From an uncultured Prevotellaceae bacterium (GTDB taxonomy: Bacteria; Bacteroidota; Bacteroidia; Bacteroidales; Bacteroidaceae): DNA of 43,208 nucleotides. Where the stretch lies: the NCBI GenBank assembly GCA_902790625.1, contig CADASP010000033.1, forward strand, positions 1 to 43,208. Reading direction: 5' to 3'. A program made the translations under genes and the position numbers. Below are positions 24,676 to 31,525 of the stretch, one piece after another (the stretch's first letter is position 1; each line of letters opens with the position of its first letter). The notes under the pieces are model-generated. The model was not told where the DNA came from, made no database searches, and saw nothing but the letters and a program-made list of their open reading frames with translations.

Positions 24676-25986
24676 TTATTCCCAACTCTTAACTCTCAAA
24701 ATAATCTCAAGGCACATGCGGCTGTTGTGGTAGGGACATTTCCAGAAGCCCGCATGGTCGTCGTCCTGGTTGAGCGAGCCGTCGGCGTGGCGACTCCAAT
24801 ACCACTCGCCGTGCTCCCAGTCGATGAGGTGCTCTTTGATGTAATCCCAGCAGCGCAATGCCTTCTGCAGGGCATCCTCGTCGCCAAAATATTGGTAGAG
24901 GTTAAGCCATCCCACCACATTCTCGGCCTGCACCCACCAATGCAAATCATCATCTACATGGCCTGTGTCTATATTGGCTTCGTGAATCATCGAACCGTCG
25001 GGGCGTAGTCCTTTCTCGCTGGCCTGGGCCACCATCTGCACGATGGGTTCCACCTTCTTCAGCACTTTCTCGTCGCCCAGCACCAGAGCGGCCTCATGCA
25101 GCAGCCACGAGCACTCGATGTCGTGGCCGTAGCTCTCCAAATGCCCTGCGCCGCGCGTCCAGTCCATGTCGAAGAACAGGTCGAGATGGTGAGTGTCGGC
25201 ATTGAGGATGTGGTTGGTGAAGATGTCGATGAGATTGCGCAAGGCTGCCTCCACCCTCAGCAATGTCTCAGGTGAGGTGGCAATGTCGATGGGAATTACC
25301 GAGCCAATGACAGGTACATAGGCGCACTCCTGAGCGGCTTGTAGCTCGCGCAGCGCGCGATAAAGATTGGTGTATGGCTCGATGATGTGCAGATGCGTGT
25401 TCTGCGACTTGGGGTAGTTGGCATCAAGTTCCGACAGTCGCATGTCGGCCAAGGGCTGCCAGTCGCGGCTGAGTGCCTCGATATACCCATTGTTCTCTGT
25501 GTCGAAAGCATGCTCCTCAATGCAGTCGAAGAGCTGTAGGGCGTAGTCGAGCGCCTCACGGTCGCCGGTGGCGCGGGCATATTCCGACAGTCCATAGATG
25601 GCGAAGCCGATGGCATAGAACTGCTTGCGTGTGTTTTTCGGCTGCCCCTCGTAGTCGAGGCTCCAGTATACGCCGCCATACTCATGGTCGATGAAATGGT
25701 CGATAAAGTAGTCTTTGGCACGCGTGGCCGCCGCCAGATACTCCTCATTGCCCAGCACGCGATAGGCAGCCGAGAAGCTCCATAGAATACGCGCGTTGAG
25801 GATGGCCCCCTTGTCGGCCTCCTTGTTCAGCTGATAGTGCCCCGTCATCTGTCCGTAGAAACCTCCATGCTCCTCATCGCGCATCTGATGGAGCCAGAAG
25901 GGCAGGATGTTCTGTGTGAGCACCTCAAGGACCTCTTGGCGCAGGGTGCCGATGGCATAGCTGTTTGCTTGATAATTATTATTCAT
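24676..25986 (-). CDS. Cellobiose 2-epimerase / N-acylglucosamine 2-epimerase family protein
   Basis: A 436-residue (alpha/alpha)6-barrel enzyme of the AGE superfamily. The motifs NTHLHIIEPYTNLYR, SYGHDIECSWLLHEA, WWVQAEN and the C-terminal KCPYHNSRMCLEI fit cellobiose 2-epimerase, which converts cellobiose or mannobiose at the reducing-end C2; histidines in these motifs are the usual catalytic residues. The protein is longer than the roughly 390-400 residues I recall for the Bacteroides enzyme, partly through a segment after TNLYRALRELQ (about 30 residues with VPVIGSVIPID) that the family normally lacks. The last codons (LRVKSWE) are written in 7-bp repeats (24676-24699). There is no signal peptide, so it is cytosolic. 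It is divergent from the DUF1593-esterase gene; the pair suggests glycan use. Confidence 0.85.
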   Translation of the reverse strand: MNNNYQANSYAIGTLRQEVLEVLTQNILPFWLHQMRDEEHGGFYGQMTGHYQLNKEADKGAILNARILWSFSAAYRVLGNEEYLAAATRAKDYFIDHFIDHEYGGVYWSLDYEGQPKNTRKQFYAIGFAIYGLSEYARATGDREALDYALQLFDCIEEHAFDTENNGYIEALSRDWQPLADMRLSELDANYPKSQNTHLHIIEPYTNLYRALRELQAAQECAYVPVIGSVIPIDIATSPETLLRVEAALRNLIDIFTNHILNADTHHLDLFFDMDWTRGAGHLESYGHDIECSWLLHEAALVLGDEKVLKKVEPIVQMVAQASEKGLRPDGSMIHEANIDTGHVDDDLHWWVQAENVVGWLNLYQYFGDEDALQKALRCWDYIKEHLIDWEHGEWYWSRHADGSLNQDDDHAGFWKCPYHNSRMCLEIILRVKSWE

Positions 25987-26011
25987 GTCAGTAGTGTTTG
26001 AATCTGCGTTG

Positions 26012-26019
26012 CAAATTTA
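26012..26019 (-). promoter_or_regulatory. Promoter -7 box of the epimerase gene
   Basis: Minus-strand TAAATTTG (TAnnTTTG) lies 25 bp upstream of the ATG at 25986. Confidence 0.55.
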
Positions 26020-26094
26020 CGAAAATAATTGGAATGTATGGCTATTCGAGGCAAAAAAATGATGAGGCAACAAGGAGATTTCGAAGTTTTTTTG

Positions 26095-26102
26095 TACTTT
26101 TG
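26095..26102 (+). promoter_or_regulatory. Promoter -7 box of the DUF1593-esterase / cob operon
   Basis: TACTTTTG lies 31 bp upstream of ATG 26134. The whole divergent gap is only 147 bp. I see no cobalamin riboswitch (no B12-box-like sequence), so the cob genes behind it are not obviously under B12 control. Confidence 0.6.
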
Positions 26103-26133
26103 CAGCAAACTTATCGAAACGACGAAAGCAATC

Positions 26134-29055
26134 ATGAGAAATAACAACACAGCACACGTGAACAGAATCGTTTTGTATCTTTCCATCGCCCTGCTTTGCT
26201 CCATTGTTTCAACAGCAAAGGCCGACAACGAATGGAAACCCCGACTGGTGGTGTGCACCGACATTGCCCCTGCCGACGTGGAACCCGACGACATGGAGTC
26301 GATGGTGCGGCTGATGGCATACGCCGACCTCTTCGAGATAGAGGCCATCATCACCACCGTAGGCTGGAACTGCGACCCCTATCCTGCCGAATGGGCGGCC
26401 TACCTGCAGCGCGTGCTCAATGCGTACGGCAAGGATGTCAAGAAGCTGATGAAACGCTCGACCCAAAAGGGTTTCTTGCCCAAAGAGCAGGAGGACGGTC
26501 GGCAGCGGTTGGGCTACTGGCCCAGCGTCGGCTATCTGAAGAGCCGTGCTGTGATGGGCAGTCAGCATGGGGGCATCAAGGCCATTGGGCCAGACAACGA
26601 CACGCCGGGCAGCAACCTGCTGATACGCTTGGCCGACGAGGCCGACAACCGCCCCATCTACGTAGCGGCATGGGGCGGCGCCAACACACTGGCGCAGGCC
26701 ATCTGGCGTGTGAAGCAGACAAGGACAGCAGCCGAAGTGAAGCAGTTCGTGCGCAAATTCCGTATCTACACCATCACCGACCAGGACATGCAGTACAGCA
26801 TGCGCATGAACCGCGCCTACAGTTCGCATCAGTGGCTCAGGAAGGAGTTCGCCGACGACCTGCAGTTCGTATGGGACGAGGGCACGTGGCAGGAGCAATG
26901 CGAGCTGGGCAAGCAGCACTGGCAGCAACATGCCAGCCACATACAAGGCAAGGGCGCCTTGGGCAAGGAATATCCTAACTACAAATGGGGCGTAGAGGGC
27001 GACACACCCAGCTTCCTCTACGTGATGCCCAACGGGCTGAACAATCCCGACGACCCCCGCCAGGCGGGCTGGGCAGGCTATCATGAGCGTGGGCTATGCC
27101 CCGACTCGCTCACCACGGCCTGGACCAGTTGGCAAGAGCCGGTGCGCACTGCCAGCATCGGCTACAAGCGGCGGTTCTATCCCGATGAATTGGGCGATTT
27201 CATCGCTCGCATGGAGTGGGCCGACAAAGGCAAGGGCAACCACAATCCCATTGTGGTCGTCGATGCCGACACCATCAGGACCAAGGCAGGAGCCACCATC
27301 CAGCTGGACGCCTCGGCGAGCAGCGACCCCGACGGCGACACACTCAACTTCCTCTGGTGGCAACAACCTGAGATTGGCACTGGCCAACTGCTGATTTCAA
27401 CACCAAACAAAGCTACGACCAACGTCACCATCCCCGCTCATTCGCAAGGACAGACCTTCCATCTCATCTGCGAAGTCCACGACAACGGCCCACATCATCT
27501 GGTGGCCTACCGTCGCATGGTCGTCGTGGTTGAGAACGAGGTCGTCAGCACCACCTCTGGCCGTGTCAGCGGCATCATACAAGAGGGCACGATGGCCTGG
27601 CTCGGCATCCCCTACGCCAAGGTGGAACGCTTCATGCCACCCCTGCCAGTGGAGAGATGGGACGGCGTGAGGGCATGCGACCACTGGGGACCGCAGACCA
27701 TGCAACCCACCAACCGCCCGATGAGCGAGGCGGAGATGTCGGAGCAATGTTGCGTGCTCAACGTGTGGACCACCGACGTGAAAGGCAAGAAGCCCGTCAT
27801 GCTATGGCTACACGGTGGCGGCTTCGACTCGGGCACGTCGGCTTGGGACCCAGGCATGCAATTGGCCAAGAAGGACGTCGTCGTGGTGAGCGTCAACCAT
27901 CGACTGAACATCCTCGGCTTCCTCGACCTCTCGGCCGTCTCCGACAAATATAAATACTCTGGCAATGTGGGTATGCTCGACGTGGTGCAAGCCCTGAAAT
28001 GGATTCGTGACAACATCGCCAATTTTGGGGGCGACCCAACAAATGTCACCGTCTTCGGCGAGTCGGGCGGCGGCGGCAAGGTGGGCACCCTGATGTGCAT
28101 GCCAGCTGCCAAGGGCCTCTTCCACAAGGCCATCATCATGAGCGGTACCATCCTCAACGTGAACACCCAAGAGATGACGCAGACGTTGGGCAAGGCTGTG
28201 TTGAAGGAACTGGGAATCAGCGAGAACGATGTCGACCGCATCAAGGACGTGCCCTACCGCCAACTCTACGATGCCGGCCAGCGGGCGATGGCAGCCAGCA
28301 TTGGCACACGCCGTCCCGGCACGCCGATGATGTGGGGATTCGGCCCCACCCCCGACGGCGAGACATTGCTACAACAACCCTTCCAACCCGCCTTCGCCAG
28401 CATAAGCGACGACATCCCCCTCATCATTGGCACCACGTTCAACGAACTGCAACGGCAACGCTACAACCAGCGAGTCACCCTCGACGAGGCTCGTGCCGAG
28501 TTGCAACGCACCTTTGGCAACGAGACCGATGCCTACATCGAGGCTTTCAAGGAAGCTTATCCCACAAACGCCCCTGAACGCTTGGCACAAGACCTGCTGA
28601 GCATCGACTGGCTCTTCCGCCCCAAGACCATCATCACCGCTGATGCCATCGGTGGCAAGCGCAAGGCCGACACATACGTCTACCTCTATACCGTGGAGGA
28701 GAACGATAGAGCCACTGGCAGAAGCAAGGGGTCGGCACATGGGGCAGAACTGAAGTGTTGCTTCAATGTGCTCCACCACTACGCCGACCAGCTATCGGAG
28801 GAGACGATGGAAAAGAACAAGCGATGGGCCGACATCATGAGTTCGGTGTGGGCACGATTCGCCCACGACGCCACCCCAGGCGTTTCGCTTTGGCATCCCT
28901 ACACGAAGGAGAATGGCGAGGTGCTGGTGTTTGGCGGAACATGGCCACAAACGTTGCACCACCACGACCGCAAACTCAACGACATCATCAACCGCCATTG
29001 CTTCAAGCAACTGGATGCCTTCAAGGCCAACGTCAACAAGCCAAACAAAAGATGA
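26134..29055 (+). CDS. Secreted fusion: DUF1593 nucleoside-hydrolase-like + type-B carboxylesterase
   Basis: A 973-residue protein. The start is ATG 26134, which gives a signal peptide (VLYLSIALLCSIVSTAKA) and lies after the promoter; the frame is open further upstream but not plausibly translated. Residues about 30-330 are a DUF1593 domain (RLVVCTDIAPADVEPDDMESMVRL, the Asp-rich nucleoside-hydrolase-type start, and YVAAWGGANTLAQA). Residues about 365-460 form the matching beta-sandwich (LDASASSDPDGDTLNFLWW). From about 465 it is a type-B carboxylesterase: VMLWLHGGGF oxyanion region, nucleophile Ser about 644 in FGESGGG, acid Glu in GTTFNE, His in GSAHGAEL. Each part alone is normally a separate protein in plant-glycan loci. 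Removal of ester groups and cleavage of a glycosidic/nucleosidic bond on a pectin-like substrate is inferred. It overlaps cobS by 4 bp. Confidence 0.85.
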   Translation: MRNNNTAHVNRIVLYLSIALLCSIVSTAKADNEWKPRLVVCTDIAPADVEPDDMESMVRLMAYADLFEIEAIITTVGWNCDPYPAEWAAYLQRVLNAYGKDVKKLMKRSTQKGFLPKEQEDGRQRLGYWPSVGYLKSRAVMGSQHGGIKAIGPDNDTPGSNLLIRLADEADNRPIYVAAWGGANTLAQAIWRVKQTRTAAEVKQFVRKFRIYTITDQDMQYSMRMNRAYSSHQWLRKEFADDLQFVWDEGTWQEQCELGKQHWQQHASHIQGKGALGKEYPNYKWGVEGDTPSFLYVMPNGLNNPDDPRQAGWAGYHERGLCPDSLTTAWTSWQEPVRTASIGYKRRFYPDELGDFIARMEWADKGKGNHNPIVVVDADTIRTKAGATIQLDASASSDPDGDTLNFLWWQQPEIGTGQLLISTPNKATTNVTIPAHSQGQTFHLICEVHDNGPHHLVAYRRMVVVVENEVVSTTSGRVSGIIQEGTMAWLGIPYAKVERFMPPLPVERWDGVRACDHWGPQTMQPTNRPMSEAEMSEQCCVLNVWTTDVKGKKPVMLWLHGGGFDSGTSAWDPGMQLAKKDVVVVSVNHRLNILGFLDLSAVSDKYKYSGNVGMLDVVQALKWIRDNIANFGGDPTNVTVFGESGGGGKVGTLMCMPAAKGLFHKAIIMSGTILNVNTQEMTQTLGKAVLKELGISENDVDRIKDVPYRQLYDAGQRAMAASIGTRRPGTPMMWGFGPTPDGETLLQQPFQPAFASISDDIPLIIGTTFNELQRQRYNQRVTLDEARAELQRTFGNETDAYIEAFKEAYPTNAPERLAQDLLSIDWLFRPKTIITADAIGGKRKADTYVYLYTVEENDRATGRSKGSAHGAELKCCFNVLHHYADQLSEETMEKNKRWADIMSSVWARFAHDATPGVSLWHPYTKENGEVLVFGGTWPQTLHHHDRKLNDIINRHCFKQLDAFKANVNKPNKR

Positions 29056-29831
29056 CTATGGAAACAAACATCGACCAAACCAAGTGGTACGACCGCATCT
29101 TGGCCTCGTTCATCTTCTTCACCAGGCTGCCCTTCTGGCGGCTCCACCAACCGCCCAAGGAATGCTATAAAACCGTTGTGGAGCACTGGCCGTTGACGGG
29201 CTGGCTCACCGGTGGGTTGATGGCCGCCACGCTATGGGTGGGCAGCATGTACCTGCCCTACATGGTGGCGGTGCTGCTGGCCATCGTGGTGAGACTGATG
29301 GTGACAGGGGCACTGCACGAAGACGGCCTGGCCGACTTCCTCGACGGGTTTGGAGGGGGCGACTCTGACAGGGCACGCATCCTCAGCATCATGAAAGACT
29401 CGCACATCGGCACCTATGGCGTCGTGGGTCTTCTGCTCTATCATCTATTGCTGGCTGCCGCCCTCATCAGCATGACGCCCACGTTGGCCGCCCTTTCCAT
29501 TCTCGCCCTGACGCCCTATGCCAGGATGGTGACGGCCCAACTGGTGATGATGATGCCCTATGCCCGCACCGAAGCCACGGCCAAGAGCCACGCCGTCTAT
29601 CGCAAGCCCAGCGCCTTGGCGGGCATCAGCCTGGCCGTGCAAGGACTGCTACCCATGGCTTTGCTCTATGGGCGGGTTGACTACTACATGCTCATCTTCA
29701 TCCCCTGCATCGTGATGTATTTCCTCTATCTGCTCATTTGGAACAAGCTTCGCGGATACACCGGCGACTGTTGTGGTGCCGTGTGTCTGCTGGTGGAGCT
29801 ATCGGCCTATTTAGTGATTTGTGCCCAATGA
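29052..29831 (+). CDS. cobS: Adenosylcobinamide-GDP ribazoletransferase (cobalamin synthase)
   Basis: A 259-residue inner-membrane enzyme that joins adenosylcobinamide-GDP to alpha-ribazole (phosphate), the last step of cobalamin assembly. Typical motifs are FFTRLPFWR near the N-terminus, the acidic metal-binding ALHEDGLADFLDGFGGG (res about 77-93), DSHIGTYGVVGL and TPYARM; several membrane helices follow. The start ATG 29052 overlaps the TGA of the esterase gene (ATGA); Met at 29058 is the alternative. Its own stop overlaps the cobU start in the same way. Confidence 0.94.
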   Translation: MTMETNIDQTKWYDRILASFIFFTRLPFWRLHQPPKECYKTVVEHWPLTGWLTGGLMAATLWVGSMYLPYMVAVLLAIVVRLMVTGALHEDGLADFLDGFGGGDSDRARILSIMKDSHIGTYGVVGLLLYHLLLAAALISMTPTLAALSILALTPYARMVTAQLVMMMPYARTEATAKSHAVYRKPSALAGISLAVQGLLPMALLYGRVDYYMLIFIPCIVMYFLYLLIWNKLRGYTGDCCGAVCLLVELSAYLVICAQ

Positions 29832-30343
29832 AACGCATCATCTTGATTACTGGCGGCCAACGCTCGGGCAAGAGCCAAAAGGCCGAGCAACTGGCACTGA
29901 GCCTATCGGACAACCCCGTGTATATGGCCACGGCGCACGTCTGGGACGAGGAGTTTCGCGAGCGGGTGCGCCGCCATCAAGAGCGCCGAGGGCCGCAATG
30001 GACCAACATTGAGGAGGAGATGCATCTGAGCCGCCACGACATGACCCATCGCGTGGTGGTGGTCGATTGCGTCACGCTATGGCTCACCAATTTCTTCTTC
30101 CACCACCAAGACGCCCCCGACATGGCGCTCGAGCTGGCCAAGGCGGAGTTCGACCGATTCACCACGCCCGACGCCACCTACATCTTCGTCACCAACGAGA
30201 TTGGCAGCGGAGGCGTCAGCGACAATGCCGTGCAACGCAAGTTCACCGACCTTCAAGGCTGGATGAACCAACATATCGCGCATGTGGCCGACGAAGTGAT
30301 TCTCATGGTTTCGGGGATTCCCGTCACCATCAAATCAACGTAA
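29828..30343 (+). CDS. cobU: Adenosylcobinamide kinase / cobinamide-phosphate guanylyltransferase
   Basis: A 171-residue cytosolic bifunctional enzyme that phosphorylates adenosylcobinamide and then transfers GMP from GTP, making the substrate of CobS. The P-loop is GGQRSGKS at residues 8-15; HQERRGPQWTNIEE contains the guanylylated-His region; VTLWLTN and VTNEIGSGGVSDN are family motifs. The start ATG 29828 overlaps the cobS stop by 4 bp (ATGA). Normal length. Confidence 0.95.
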   Translation: MKRIILITGGQRSGKSQKAEQLALSLSDNPVYMATAHVWDEEFRERVRRHQERRGPQWTNIEEEMHLSRHDMTHRVVVVDCVTLWLTNFFFHHQDAPDMALELAKAEFDRFTTPDATYIFVTNEIGSGGVSDNAVQRKFTDLQGWMNQHIAHVADEVILMVSGIPVTIKST

Positions 30344-30356
30344 AACAACGACATCC

Positions 30357-31418
30357 ATGAAACAATTCAATATCCCCGCCCTCGACCGCTCGATGCAAGG
30401 AGCGATACAACAGAAGATTGACAACCTGAACAAGCCCAAGGGCTCGCTGGGCCGCTTGGAGCAACTGGCCATGCAGGTGTGCCTCATCCAGCAGACGCTC
30501 TCGCCCTCGCTCAACCATCCGTGCCACCTGCTCCTGGGCGGCGACCATGGCATAGAGCGCGAGGGAGTCAGCGTGTCGCCGCGCGAGGTCACCTGGCAAC
30601 AGATGGTGAACTTCACACGGGGCGGAGGCGGCGTGAACATGTTTTGCCGCCAGCATGGCTTCAAGCTACGCATCGTCGATGTGGGCGTCGACCACGACTT
30701 GTCGGCCGTCCCGGGCATCATCCAGCGCAAGATAGCACGCGGCACCAAGAACTTTCTATACGAGCCTGCCATGAGCGAAGCGGAGATGGAGGAAGCCCTG
30801 CAGGTGGGGTGCGACCTTGCCGACGATTGCGCCAACGAGGGATGCCAAGTGCTGAGCATCGGCGAGATGGGCATTGGCAACACCTCGCCGTCGAGCATCT
30901 GGTTGCACCTCTTTGCCAACATCCCCTTGAAAGAGTGCATCGGGGCTGGCTCCGGTCTCGACGCCCCCGGCATCCAGCACAAATACGAGGTGCTGAGACA
31001 AGCCGTGGAACGCTCGACATTCAACGCTCAACGCCCAGCGTTCAACACATGCACAGAGATACTCCGCTACTTTGGTGGCTTCGAGATGATTGCCGCCATC
31101 GGAGCCATGCTGCGGGCGGCCGAGTTGCGCATGGTGGTGCTGGTCGATGGCTTCATCATGACGGCCTGTGCCATGGCGGCCATCCAGTGGTTCCCCTCGG
31201 TGGAGCACTACATGGTGTTCACCCATTGTGGCGACGAGAAGGGCCACCGCCTGATGCTCGACTTCCTGGGCGCCGACCCGCTTCTCCACCTGGGGCTGAA
31301 GCTCGGCGAGGGCACGGGAGCGCTCTGCGCCTTCCCCATCATCGACTCCGCCGTGCGTATGGTGAACGAGATGAACAATTTCCACGACGCACACATCACG
31401 AAATACTTCGACCTGTAA
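30357..31418 (+). CDS. cobT: Nicotinate-nucleotide:dimethylbenzimidazole phosphoribosyltransferase with in-frame heptamer insert
   Basis: A 353-residue cytosolic enzyme that makes alpha-ribazole phosphate for the lower ligand of cobalamin. Motifs are LDRSMQGAIQQKIDNL/NKPKGSLGRLE at the N-terminus, LLGGDHGIEREGVS, EMGIGNTSPSS, FGGFE and the C-terminal KLGEGTGALCAFP with the catalytic Glu. Between VER and CTEILRYFGGFE the stretch STFNAQRPAFNT (31014-31049) is unlike the family and is written in 7-bp repeats (TTCAACG type). The frame is kept. It starts 13 bp after cobU; the three cob genes follow the secreted esterase gene as one transcription unit. Confidence 0.93.
   Translation: MKQFNIPALDRSMQGAIQQKIDNLNKPKGSLGRLEQLAMQVCLIQQTLSPSLNHPCHLLLGGDHGIEREGVSVSPREVTWQQMVNFTRGGGGVNMFCRQHGFKLRIVDVGVDHDLSAVPGIIQRKIARGTKNFLYEPAMSEAEMEEALQVGCDLADDCANEGCQVLSIGEMGIGNTSPSSIWLHLFANIPLKECIGAGSGLDAPGIQHKYEVLRQAVERSTFNAQRPAFNTCTEILRYFGGFEMIAAIGAMLRAAELRMVVLVDGFIMTACAMAAIQWFPSVEHYMVFTHCGDEKGHRLMLDFLGADPLLHLGLKLGEGTGALCAFPIIDSAVRMVNEMNNFHDAHITKYFDL
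31013..31047. repeat. Five 7-bp units inside cobT
   Basis: The sequence divides as CTCGACA, TTCAACG, CTCAACG, CCCAGCG, TTCAACA, with an internal palindrome AACGCT...AGCGTT (31023-31042). TTCAAC recurs exactly 21 bp apart. Confidence 0.65.
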
Positions 31419-31428
31419 GGCATAAAAT

Positions 31429-31477
31429 CCAGGAGGGGCGGCGGAATGCTGTGGATGCATTCCGCCGCCCCTCCTGG
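31429..31477. terminator. Perfect 21-bp hairpin between convergent cobT and xylanase genes
   Basis: The arms at 31429-31449 and 31457-31477 (CCAGGAGGGGCGGCGGAATGC and complement) are fully complementary with a 7-nt loop. The position between two convergent genes suggests a bidirectional terminator or transcription-blocking hairpin; T-tracts are weak on both sides. Confidence 0.65.
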
Positions 31478-31525
31478 GTCTTGTTCTGTCGTTATTTCGT
31501 TATAACGTTATTTCGGCGATGGCGA

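Noticed and set aside
25987..26133. Cobalamin riboswitch before the cob operon
   Set aside because: The gap is short and contains two promoters; no B12-box-like conserved sequence could be seen.
26029..26133. N-terminal extension of the DUF1593-esterase from an ATG at 26029
   Set aside because: This ATG lies upstream of the TACTTTTG promoter box and would bury the signal peptide that starts at 26134.
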